Assembly: GCA_964346275.1 (NCBI GenBank)
Contig: CAYFUR010000037.1
Span: forward strand, 1-33,739
DNA length: 33,739 bases
DNA from: CAYFUR01 sp964346275
Lineage (GTDB): Bacteria > Sumerlaeota > Sumerlaeia > SLMS01
Direction of reading: 5' to 3'
Position 1 is the first letter of the stretch, and each line of letters begins with the position of its first letter. Positions 14,353 to 22,098 of this stretch are shown one piece after another. The notes under the pieces were generated by a model, which did not search any database, was not told where the DNA came from, and saw only the letters and a list, made by a program, of their open reading frames with translations. A program made the position numbers and the translations under genes.

Positions 14353-15753
14353 CTACGCCTCCTCTTCCCCCTCGATGGGGATCTCGATCGTGACGACGGT
14401 GCCGCCCTCGGTATGCGGCGCGAGGCGGATCGTGCCATTGTGCGCTTCGATGATGCGGCGCGTGATGGCAAGGCCGAGGCCGGTGCCCTGGCGGCGCCGA
14501 GTGAAGAACGGTTCAAAGAGCCGCTCGGCTTCCGCTTCGCTGATCCCGGGCCCATTATCGCGCACCTCCAGGCGCACCGGCGGGCGCGGACCCGTCCCGC
14601 GAGACAGCGTGATCGCGACGCGGCGCGTTTCCTCCTGCCCATCCACGTGCTCGATCAGGATTTGCCGGGCGTTGACCATGATGTTGAGGAACGCCTGCTT
14701 GAGCTGGACCGGGTCTCCCTGGACCTTGGGAATCTCCTCGGCGATTTCCAGGTCCGCTTCCACCTTTTCTTCCTGCCCTTCGTGGAAAACGAAAGCGACC
14801 GTTTCCTGGACCATGGCGCTGACGTTGACAGACTCGAAGCCCTGGATCTGCGGGTTGGAGAAATCCAGCATCCGGCGTACGATTTCTTCACAGCGCTCCG
14901 CTTCATTGCGAATCGTCTGGAAATCCTCCCGGTTCGGATCGTCCCCGGAGGTGCTTTGGTCGAGGTAATCCGCGTAGGTTTTGATAATGCTGATGGGATT
15001 GCGGATTTCGTGGGCCACGCCGGCGGCCAACTCGCCCAATGAAGCAAGAGACGCACTGCGCACCATGCGCTCGGCGGATCGAATTTGCTCTTCTTTTTGC
15101 GCGTTCACAAGGTTGATAAACATCTGGATAATGATCATAAGGCCCCAGATCAGGACCAACCGCTGCACCGCCGGCATGAAGTTCATCAGTTCCGCTTCGC
15201 GAATTTGAAAGGTGGCCGCGAGGACAAAAAGCACGCTGGCCACGAAGAATCCAACCAGGTTTTCCGTGCGCGTGCGGAACAGAGCGAATCCCCGCAGAAC
15301 CAGCAGAACGTAGAGAGCAAAGAAATCGCTGACAATGGGCCGGCCGAGGCCGCTGCCGCTTTCCAGGCTGTCGAGGATCACAAGGGCCGTGACGAACAAG
15401 GCATCCAGAAGGAAGGAAGCAAAAACAAAGGGCCTGACCTGGCGCGGCGTGATCCGATCCCGGGCAAAAAAGTAATGCTCCGCCGCGGTGACGCCGACAA
15501 AGAAGATAAACAGCCCAAAAGCCGGTGGTTCCGGCAGAGTCCATTCCCGCGACCACATCCAGAGCAGGCTGCACAACACCAGCATGACCCATTTGAGGGG
15601 CAGAATGACCTGGCGCTCGGTTTCGCCAAGCCAGGCTGCGTATTGACGTGCTGCCGGGTCGAGTCGCTGGGGCTTCAAGGGCGCGATTTGCTCCTTTGCT
15701 TTGAAAGCGTTGACGAACCTTAAAGAATTCGATCCTTCGAAGGCAAGCGGCAC
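14353..15753 (-). CDS. Membrane sensor histidine kinase
   Basis: A 466-residue kinase starting at GTG with AAGGA seven bases upstream. The N-terminal half (about 50-210) has around six hydrophobic helices and no recognisable ligand domain. The kinase core follows: H box LAAGVAHEIRNPI with His248, N box FLNIMVNARQI, G1 DNGPGIS, F box LFEPFFT, G2 GTGLGLAI. This is the NtrB/AtoS-like HisKA plus HATPase arrangement. No response regulator is adjacent in the window, so it is an orphan kinase. It converges with rsmD on one side and is divergent from a glycosyltransferase on the other. Confidence 0.93.
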   Translation of the reverse strand: MPLAFEGSNSLRFVNAFKAKEQIAPLKPQRLDPAARQYAAWLGETERQVILPLKWVMLVLCSLLWMWSREWTLPEPPAFGLFIFFVGVTAAEHYFFARDRITPRQVRPFVFASFLLDALFVTALVILDSLESGSGLGRPIVSDFFALYVLLVLRGFALFRTRTENLVGFFVASVLFVLAATFQIREAELMNFMPAVQRLVLIWGLMIIIQMFINLVNAQKEEQIRSAERMVRSASLASLGELAAGVAHEIRNPISIIKTYADYLDQSTSGDDPNREDFQTIRNEAERCEEIVRRMLDFSNPQIQGFESVNVSAMVQETVAFVFHEGQEEKVEADLEIAEEIPKVQGDPVQLKQAFLNIMVNARQILIEHVDGQEETRRVAITLSRGTGPRPPVRLEVRDNGPGISEAEAERLFEPFFTRRRQGTGLGLAITRRIIEAHNGTIRLAPHTEGGTVVTIEIPIEGEEEA

Positions 15754-15791
15754 GGCTATTCCTTTTCCTTGCCCTGGCGCACTCGACTCAA

Positions 15792-15820
15792 ATTGTATTT
15801 ATATACGATTCTACCTTGAA
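15792..15820 (-). promoter_or_regulatory. Candidate sigma-70-type promoter for the histidine kinase
   Basis: On the minus strand TTCAAG (15820-15815, 3 of 6 to the consensus) is followed after 17 bases by TACAAT (15797-15792, 5 of 6). It lies in the only AT-rich patch of the divergent gap and would give a leader of about 30 bases before the GTG at 15753. The weak -35 keeps confidence modest. Confidence 0.35.
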
Positions 15821-15851
15821 GATTTTGTTTTCAGGTTCTTCCTCTCCCGCC

Positions 15852-16988
15852 ATGAGCCGCAATCCTTCTCGAGACATTACTGTCGTTCTCCCCATGGGCG
15901 GGTCTTCCGGCGCCGTCATCCGGACCTTCGGCAGCCTGCTGGAGGAAAGAAGTTTTGTGAAGGAATTCTTCCTGGCTGTTCCGTCCATGAGCAAAGGCCT
16001 CTCAGGAAGGATTCAAAAACTCGTCGAAGACAACGAGGGGACCATCCTCTCCGTCGAAGATCGAAGCCATTCCGCCGCCTGGGAAGCCGGGTGCAAGGCG
16101 GCGACAGGCGAATGGCTGATGTTTCTCCGTCCCGGCGACGAATTGCGGCCCTCCGGTCTCGGAAAGATCCGCGCCGTTCTGGATAAAAACCCGAAGATGG
16201 ACTTGGTCGCGGGCGAAGTTCTCGCCTGCGACCGGGAAGGCCACCCCCTCTCCTGCGATCGTGTCAAACAAGGGATCATTCCCACGGAAGAAATCCTGCT
16301 CCACAGTTGCCCTCCCCTGGGATCCCTTCTTGTCAGGCAAACACTGGCCAGGCGCGTGGGAGGGTTTGCGCGTCTTGCCGTGGACGCCGCGGAATGGGAT
16401 TTCCTGTCGCGCTGCGTTCTCGAGAGAGGCATAGCCGCTCGCGTTCCCGTGCCCGCCATCGCGCGCCGTTTCTCCGCTGGCTCTCCCCCGGACGAATTGC
16501 GCCGCGAAACGGCGGCTCTCCTGCGCGTCGTCGAACGGAATTTCTCCCACGACCGGATGCCCATTCGCACAGCGCGCTGGGTCCATGCGGCCCGGGGCGA
16601 AGTCTACTTCCAGGCCGCGCTGACCGCGGCGCTCTCTTTTCAAACCGATCTCTTTCACCAGTTCCTGGCGCACGCCTTGGAAAACCACCCCGGTCTGCTG
16701 AAACGCCGCAGCCGCCTGATCCGCGAGCAATTCATCTGGCGCGCACGCCTTTTGCCCCTCGCGGACCTCGCCTACTATGCCGATTTTCTCTCGGAAAATG
16801 TCCCGGCGGAGGCAAAAAAAATGCGCCGGGCCACGAGGCACCTGCTTGCCTATTTGCGCGAGGACGCGTTTCGCCGGGCCATGGAAACCGGCTCCTATAA
16901 AGAGGCCCTCGCCTCCGCCAGCCGCCTCGCCCTCCAGCACCCGGCGCGCAGCCTCCGCCAGACTCTCCGGCGCAAGAGATTCACCTGA
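15852..16988 (+). CDS. Glycosyltransferase family 2-like protein with altered DxD region
   Basis: A 378-residue protein. The N-terminal 220 residues follow the GT-A plan: ITVVLPMGG strand, then AAWEAGCKAATGEWLMFLRPGDEL, which corresponds to the usual ARNxGxxxAxGexixFLDaDD stretch. The metal-binding DxD is replaced by RPGDE. A later WDFLSRC matches the acceptor-side (E/D)DWDF motif. The C-terminal 150 residues are Arg-rich helices without a known domain. The frame extends to TTG at 15816, but ATG at 15852 (MSRNPSRD) is a better start, though neither has a clear ribosome binding site. Probably a cytoplasmic sugar transferase in envelope glycan synthesis, or a GT2-fold protein that lost catalysis. 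Confidence 0.75.
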   Translation: MSRNPSRDITVVLPMGGSSGAVIRTFGSLLEERSFVKEFFLAVPSMSKGLSGRIQKLVEDNEGTILSVEDRSHSAAWEAGCKAATGEWLMFLRPGDELRPSGLGKIRAVLDKNPKMDLVAGEVLACDREGHPLSCDRVKQGIIPTEEILLHSCPPLGSLLVRQTLARRVGGFARLAVDAAEWDFLSRCVLERGIAARVPVPAIARRFSAGSPPDELRRETAALLRVVERNFSHDRMPIRTARWVHAARGEVYFQAALTAALSFQTDLFHQFLAHALENHPGLLKRRSRLIREQFIWRARLLPLADLAYYADFLSENVPAEAKKMRRATRHLLAYLREDAFRRAMETGSYKEALASASRLALQHPARSLRQTLRRKRFT

Positions 16989-17102
16989 GACGTCGCGCCT
17001 TCCATTTCGTATAGACACCCCGAGTGAAAGCGCCTGGCCACGAATCCCTTGCGCGGGACGCCGTCCTGGCCCATAAGGCTTTGAAGCCAGCGAAACAGCC
17101 CA

Positions 17103-18110
17103 GTGAGCCTGCCAATGAGTGGCAAAGCACCCGACACAAAGCCGCAAGAGACGGGGGAAAAACTCCCCTTCGTTTCGATTATTGTGCCGGTTCACAACGA
17201 GGAACATCGCATCCGAAAATGCGTGGAGTCGCTCCTTTCCCAGAGTTATCCAAGCCATCGCTCCGAAATCCTGATCGTCGATAACGGATCAACGGACAAG
17301 ACCCGAGAAACCGTCCGGTCCTGCGAACAAAAAGGGGTCCGCCTCCTGGAAGAGCGCGAAATGCGGAGTTCCTATGCCGCGCGGAACAAGGGAATCCGGG
17401 AAGCACGGGGGAGCATCCTGGCCTTTACCGACGCCGATGCCGAGGCAGACCAGGACTGGATCATCCGGTCCGTCGAGGCCATGGACGAAGAGAAAGCATG
17501 GTATGCGGGAACGCGCGTGGACCTTTATCCTTCCAACGATCCGCCCACGGCGGCGGACTATGTGGAAATGGCCTTTTCCTTCCAGGTGGGCAGCGACATG
17601 CAGCGCAACCGCTACGCCCCGACCGTGGCAATGATCGCCCGGGAGAAACTGTTTCAGAAGACCGGGCTTTTCAAAGCGGACCTGTTTTCCGGCGGGGATG
17701 CGGAGTTGGGCACCCGCGTCTATACGCGGAGACTCAAGCAGATCTATATCGACGATGCTGTCGTCCGCCATCCCACGCGGGGATCCGTCAAGGCGCTCGC
17801 GCGGAAAAACCTGCGCTATGGATACGGCCAGGCCAAGCTCATGCTGATGTGTCCCCGGCGGTTTCACAGCGCCTCGTATGTCTATTTCCTGTTTCGGCAT
17901 TTTTTGCCTCCCCGCCCCGATTACGTGTGGGGGAAGCTCCGCCGGGCGGGTTTGGCATCGCTTCCCTTCGGCACGAAACTCCGCGTCTATCTTATCTTCT
18001 ATATGGAGCAGGTTATACGGTCCTACGCAAACTTCGCGGGGCTGTTCGACCGGCGGAAATCGAGCGCCTTCCGGTCGGAAAAAGACCGGCGCCGCCAGTT
18101 TACCGGATAG
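17103..18110 (+). CDS. Family 2 glycosyltransferase
   Basis: A 335-residue GT-A enzyme. FVSIIVPVHNEEHRIRKCVE and ILIVDNGSTDKT bind the nucleotide sugar, SSYAARNKGIREARGSILAFTDADAEAD contains the DxD metal site (Asp110, Asp112), and FSGGDAELGTRV matches the acceptor-side ED/GxDxE region. The last 60 residues include aromatic-rich helices that may lie on the membrane. Start is GTG at 17103; ATG at 17115 is equally possible, and neither has a strong ribosome binding site. It follows the previous glycosyltransferase on the same strand and converges with the next, with only three bases between the stops. Confidence 0.92.
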   Translation: MSLPMSGKAPDTKPQETGEKLPFVSIIVPVHNEEHRIRKCVESLLSQSYPSHRSEILIVDNGSTDKTRETVRSCEQKGVRLLEEREMRSSYAARNKGIREARGSILAFTDADAEADQDWIIRSVEAMDEEKAWYAGTRVDLYPSNDPPTAADYVEMAFSFQVGSDMQRNRYAPTVAMIAREKLFQKTGLFKADLFSGGDAELGTRVYTRRLKQIYIDDAVVRHPTRGSVKALARKNLRYGYGQAKLMLMCPRRFHSASYVYFLFRHFLPPRPDYVWGKLRRAGLASLPFGTKLRVYLIFYMEQVIRSYANFAGLFDRRKSSAFRSEKDRRRQFTG

Positions 18111-18113
18111 ACA

Positions 18114-19073
18114 TCAACCGGTGCTCTTTTTTCTTTGGATCGCTTTCAGAACCCGGTAAAGCCCGCGCATGGCCCGCCGGGGCAGAAACGGCGCGAAGGC
18201 ACCGGGCCAGCGCCTGATCTCGCCCGGATTAAGCGCCAGGCTTCGCCAGAATGCCCGGCGCCAGCCCTCCTCGCCGCGCTCAAGAGCCTGCTCGCCCTTC
18301 ATGAGCCACGCCGTCGAATAGGCCCGTTTGCGCACGTGTCCGGGCAATTCGCCCCGATCCTCCGCCTTTTTGAGTCCGGCAAAACGATAGGCCACGTTGC
18401 CCCTATGCTTGTGCGACAGCGAGGTGGGAACGATGCGGATTTTTCCCAGTACTTCGGGAACGCAGAGCAGCGGCCGCCGCCAAATGCATCGATTGACGAA
18501 GTCCCAGTCCTCTCCTGGCATCATGATTTCATCGGGCGTGAACCCGCCAACCTCGTCGAGAAATTCGCGCGTCATGAGGATCGTCGAGACCGGCGGAATT
18601 TGCCTCACAGCGAGATTATAGACATATTGGTCCGTGTGGGCGGAGGGAGGCGGCTGGCGCAGCCATTCGCGCGGCGGAGGCTCCCGCTGGCTCCAGAACT
18701 CCTCGATATACGTGTAGCAAAGGCCTGGTTTTTCCACGGACCGCATGGCATCGAGCTGGCGTTCGAGCTTCTCCGGCAGAAAGAGGTCGTCCGCGTCCAG
18801 AAAGGCGATATACGCGCCCCGGGCTTTCTCGATACCAAGATTCCTTGGCCGCGCCGGGCCTCCGCTCGGGCCCGTGGAAAATGCCTGGATGCGCGGGTCT
18901 CCCTCGGCGGCCCGTTGCGCGACGGACAGTGTCCCGTCCGTCGAGCCGTCGTCGATGACCAGCAGTTCCCAGTCCTCGAAGGTCTGCGCACGCACCGATT
19001 TGATCGCCTCGGCGAGGAAGGCTTCGCTGTTGAAAGCGGGGACGATGACGGAAACAAGGGGGTTCTGAGCCAT
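18114..19073 (-). CDS. Family 2 glycosyltransferase
   Basis: A 319-residue GT-A enzyme with all the usual motifs: PLVSVIVPAFNSEAFLAEAI, LLVIDDGSTDGT, PARPRNLGIEKARGAYIAFL, DADD, and GEDWDFVNRC. No transmembrane segment or signal is visible, so it works in the cytoplasm on a lipid- or protein-linked acceptor. The start is the ATG at 19073 (MAQNPLVS); a TTG three codons upstream is possible. The Arg/Lys-rich tail may contact the membrane. With its two neighbours it forms a small glycosyltransferase group without sugar-nucleotide genes beside it. Confidence 0.93.
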   Translation of the reverse strand: MAQNPLVSVIVPAFNSEAFLAEAIKSVRAQTFEDWELLVIDDGSTDGTLSVAQRAAEGDPRIQAFSTGPSGGPARPRNLGIEKARGAYIAFLDADDLFLPEKLERQLDAMRSVEKPGLCYTYIEEFWSQREPPPREWLRQPPPSAHTDQYVYNLAVRQIPPVSTILMTREFLDEVGGFTPDEIMMPGEDWDFVNRCIWRRPLLCVPEVLGKIRIVPTSLSHKHRGNVAYRFAGLKKAEDRGELPGHVRKRAYSTAWLMKGEQALERGEEGWRRAFWRSLALNPGEIRRWPGAFAPFLPRRAMRGLYRVLKAIQRKKSTG

Positions 19074-19134
19074 GAGGACCAATGCCGGCAGGATTGATTG
19101 CGCGATCAGGATTTTCTGATATCACTCGGACACT

Positions 19135-19162
19135 GCGGGGAGCAAACGGTTCCCGCCTTTTT
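19135..19162 (+). terminator. Terminator-like hairpin in the leader of the M23 lipoprotein gene
   Basis: GCGGGGA (19135-19141) pairs with TTCCCGC (19150-19156, one G-T wobble) around an 8-base loop, followed by C and five T. On the plus strand no coding gene ends here, because the upstream gene is on the minus strand. It may therefore be a leader attenuator or the end of an unannotated transcript rather than a normal gene terminator. Confidence 0.4.
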
Positions 19163-19248
19163 CAACTTTACAATACCGTTTTCGAAATCAAGAATTCGCA
19201 ATGCTTGTTTCGAGAGACAAAACTTCGATTTTTCGAGGAAGATTTCTG

Positions 19249-20775
19249 ATGCGACGTTTGCTGAATACGGGATTCGCCGCCGCCGGCCTTTTGCTGGCCG
19301 CCTGCGCCACCACGGACCAAGACACAACGAGCGAGGAATTCCGCCAGGCCATTGCTGCCTCGGTGGCGGACGATGAAGTGCGCGTGGAATCGCTTTGGGT
19401 GATTCCACCGGTCGAGACGGAACCGGTGGAAATTGCCTGGAGCCTGAATGGAATCGAACAGACCCGCGAAACCGTGGAAGCTGAACCCGGCGAAGAATAC
19501 GGCGATGATCTGGCTTTCAAGCCCCACTCGGGCGAGACGATCGTGGAAGCCGCCATGATGAGCGCCAGCGGCGCTGTGGAACGGCAGATCTTCCGCGTCT
19601 ACGGCCAACAGTTTATCGCGGAGCCGCCGGCAATCGATGGCAAATTCACCGGCGACTGGAACGATCCGCCGGTTGTCTATATCGATGCGCCGATGCAGCA
19701 GATCTCGCCGGACGAAAGGAAACTGTCCAAAGACGAATTCGCCGCGATCGCCCGCGCCGTCTGGCACGGGGATACGCTCTATCTCGGTCTGGAAGTCACC
19801 GATCCAACACCCCCGGGCGACGACCAGGCCACCGTCTCCCTTTCCATCGGGACGGACACCGGCGCGCTCCACGAGTTGAATCCCGACAGCGAGTCCCCAC
19901 TGCTGGAACAGGCCGCCACGCGCACCGATGAAGGCTACATCTTCGAGGCAGCCATCCCCGCACCGGGAGGCTACCAGCCCGAACCGGGAGATTTCGCCCG
20001 ATTCAACCTGGTTATTCAGGCCGGGCCGAACGAACTCATGTGGCAGGAGGCACCGGCCGCAAATCATATGATTTCCCCGCGCGGCATCGCGGCCTTGCTC
20101 CCCGATCCATCCACCATTTCCTCGCCGGGCCGCAATCAACTCCACGGCGGGGAGACCGAACGCCCAATCAGCGAAACAGCCACGAAGGATTCCGCCTACT
20201 TGACGCCGCTCCCCGTTGAAAACAAAGAAGGCGCGACCTATCTCCCCGGCGGCCTGGCTTTCGAATTCCCCGCCGAGGGTACTTGGGAAATCACCAAAGC
20301 CTACGGATACGAGAACGATTCCTGGACGCACCAGACGATCGGAAACCAGTCCAGCGCCAACGACTTCTTCGCGCTGGATATCAACATGCCCATCGGGACG
20401 CCGCTTCTCGCCCCTGCTCCGGGGCGCCTGATCCAGTCGAACCTGCGCGGGGATTCCTACGGCAATTACGTGGTGATCGATCATGGCGAGGGCATCCAAA
20501 GTATCTATGCCCACCTGAATGAGCTGGTCTACGACGTCGACAAAGGCCAGCCGCCCGTTTACGTGGAAACCGGCGACGTGATCGGCTACTCGGGCACGTC
20601 GGGCACAAGCTATCCCCACCTGCACTTTGCCATTCACAAGGACGCGCGGGCGAGCCACAGCGGCGCCAATGTCGGCGGCCTGGCGGTGGTGCCCGAGCCC
20701 CTCAGCGGATACTATGGCCTGCGCCGCGGCCACATGATCGATTCCGGCAACGTGGCAAAGGATCCCGGTGAGTAG
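19249..20775 (+). CDS. M23 (LytM-type) metallopeptidase lipoprotein with CBM9-like domain
   Basis: A 508-residue envelope protein. Residues 1-19 are a lipoprotein signal (LLLAAC, Cys19). Residues about 125-260 resemble a CBM9-like beta-sandwich (PPAIDGKFTGDW, AVWHGDTLYLGLEVTD, GYIFEAAIP), seen in carbohydrate-binding and sugar-active proteins. Residues about 335-470 are an M23 peptidase, which cuts peptidoglycan cross-links: probable zinc ligands His361 (WTHQ), Asp377 (ALDINMP) and His457/His459 (HLHF), plus SIYAHL. The spacing between the first His and Asp is longer than in classic HxGxD members, as in some divergent M23 proteins. Start is ATG 19249, with GAGGA nine bases upstream; the frame extends further without a ribosome binding site. 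A terminator follows. Confidence 0.88.
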   Translation: MRRLLNTGFAAAGLLLAACATTDQDTTSEEFRQAIAASVADDEVRVESLWVIPPVETEPVEIAWSLNGIEQTRETVEAEPGEEYGDDLAFKPHSGETIVEAAMMSASGAVERQIFRVYGQQFIAEPPAIDGKFTGDWNDPPVVYIDAPMQQISPDERKLSKDEFAAIARAVWHGDTLYLGLEVTDPTPPGDDQATVSLSIGTDTGALHELNPDSESPLLEQAATRTDEGYIFEAAIPAPGGYQPEPGDFARFNLVIQAGPNELMWQEAPAANHMISPRGIAALLPDPSTISSPGRNQLHGGETERPISETATKDSAYLTPLPVENKEGATYLPGGLAFEFPAEGTWEITKAYGYENDSWTHQTIGNQSSANDFFALDINMPIGTPLLAPAPGRLIQSNLRGDSYGNYVVIDHGEGIQSIYAHLNELVYDVDKGQPPVYVETGDVIGYSGTSGTSYPHLHFAIHKDARASHSGANVGGLAVVPEPLSGYYGLRRGHMIDSGNVAKDPGE

Positions 20776-20781
20776 CAGGAC

Positions 20782-20810
20782 GGCGGCTTTGATTTCAGCC
20801 GCCTCTTCAA
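20782..20810 (+). terminator. Probable intrinsic terminator after the M23 gene
   Basis: GGCGGCT (20782-20788) and AGCCGCC (20797-20803) form a perfect 7-bp stem with an 8-base loop, starting six bases after the stop codon. The following TCTTCAATTT is only moderately T-rich, so termination may be partial. Confidence 0.55.
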
Positions 20811-20947
20811 TTTCTCACAGAATGATGGGGCGGGATTGAAAGTGCCAGCTCGTCGTTGACACCGGGGCGGGGCGGGGCGCACAAGCTCAGGGCTTTTCGG
20901 GGATGCGTCCCCGGGCATTCAAATCCGCGCAGGGAGATTGACTCCGT

Positions 20948-21364
20948 ATGGAAACGACGCTGGTTCTTATCAAGCCCGACGCCGTGCGCCGCCGCCTGAC
21001 CGGCGAAATCGTCAAACGCCTGGAGAACAAGGGCATGGCGATTCGCGCCATGAAGCTGATGAAAATGACCAATCTGCTCGCCGATGAGCATTACGCCGAG
21101 CACCTGGAAAAGCCCTTCTATCCCGAACTCAAGGAATTCATGACCGGCGGGCCGCTGGTGGCCATGGCCGTGGCCGGGCCGGATGCTGTCTCGCTGGTGC
21201 GCAAGCTGATGGGACAGACGAAACCCCAGGACGCCGCGCCGGGCACGATCCGTGGCGACTTTGCCACGATCACCACGGAAAACCTTGTTCACGGAAGCGA
21301 TTCCCCCGAATCCGCCAAGCGCGAGCTGGCCCTGTGGTTCAACGAGTCCGAGCTCGTCGGCTGA
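20948..21364 (+). CDS. ndk: Nucleoside diphosphate kinase
   Basis: A 138-residue enzyme that balances nucleoside triphosphate pools by a phospho-histidine ping-pong reaction. METTLVLIKPDAVRRRLTGE is the characteristic start, TGGPLVAMAVAGPDAV lies mid-protein, GTIRGDFA follows, and LVHGSDS contains the catalytic His. The length is normal for bacterial Ndk. An AGGGAG lies 14 bases before the ATG, which is a long spacing. The gene sits alone between a terminator and a small membrane protein gene. Confidence 0.97.
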   Translation: METTLVLIKPDAVRRRLTGEIVKRLENKGMAIRAMKLMKMTNLLADEHYAEHLEKPFYPELKEFMTGGPLVAMAVAGPDAVSLVRKLMGQTKPQDAAPGTIRGDFATITTENLVHGSDSPESAKRELALWFNESELVG

Positions 21365-21455
21365 TCCGTTACGCCCGAGGCGGCGGGTGTCTGTTCCGTT
21401 GACATCATCATGCGGGGATTCATCATCGAAGAAATTTCACTCGGATGATCGCATC

Positions 21456-22082
21456 ATGCAAACGCCGCCGCCTCCCCCCGAGGGCCATGGATACGGGCCC
21501 GGCTATGGACCCACGAACCCCGGCAGCCAAGGCTGGCCACCCGGCCAGCAGCAAGGACTTCCGCCCTTTCAGCAACCACCCCGAAAAACCGGCGGCGGAC
21601 GCAAATGGCTCATTATCGGGGGCGTCGGCTGCCTCCTTCCCATCATCCTCTGCGTGGTTGGCCTGGTGGTTTTCGGTGTTGTGATCGAGACACAAAGCCC
21701 GGAAATCTGGGCGACGCCGGGCACCCAGATGCAGTCGAAGTTTCGCAAGAAGATCGAGAACCTCGGCCTCGTCGACCCGGAAGACAAGATCATCTGGTTC
21801 TACTCCGATGCTGTGATGTCGATCACGGAGGGGATGTATTTCTATACGAATGACGAGTTGATTCTCTATTCCGATCAGTGGCAGCGCCCCCAGGTCGTCA
21901 TACCCATGCAGGACATCAGCAAGGTCGACGCGCATTACGACAATTCTTTTTTAACCGACAGCACGGCCACCGTGACACTCCATTCCGGAGACATCTATAC
22001 ATTTCCCGTTTCCAGCGAACGCGGGAATGACCGCAAGTTCGTGGAAACTTTGCGCGAGAAGGTGAAAGAGGCGAACCAGTAG
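21456..22082 (+). CDS. Pro-rich N-terminus, single-pass membrane protein of unknown function
   Basis: A 208-residue protein. Residues 1-45 are rich in Pro, Gly and Gln (PPPPPEGHGYGPGYGP), a pattern common in cytoplasmic tails ahead of a membrane helix. Residues about 50-74 (LIIGGVGCLLPIILCVVGLVVF) form one transmembrane segment. The C-terminal 130 residues contain beta-rich text (IIWFYSDAVMSITEGMYFYT, TATVTLHSGDIYTFPVS) reminiscent of small PH-like or YdjM-like domains, but I cannot assign a family. The ATG at 21456 begins the protein-like region; upstream codons of the open frame read as random. It ends 16 bases before the converging GT-C gene. Confidence 0.75.
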   Translation: MQTPPPPPEGHGYGPGYGPTNPGSQGWPPGQQQGLPPFQQPPRKTGGGRKWLIIGGVGCLLPIILCVVGLVVFGVVIETQSPEIWATPGTQMQSKFRKKIENLGLVDPEDKIIWFYSDAVMSITEGMYFYTNDELILYSDQWQRPQVVIPMQDISKVDAHYDNSFLTDSTATVTLHSGDIYTFPVSSERGNDRKFVETLREKVKEANQ

Positions 22083-22098
22083 AGAGAATGGGACGTGG

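Noticed and set aside
15769..15805. Plus-strand promoter TTGCCC...TATATA for the glycosyltransferase at 15852
   Set aside because: The spacing of about 25 bases is too long; the same AT-rich patch reads better as a minus-strand promoter.
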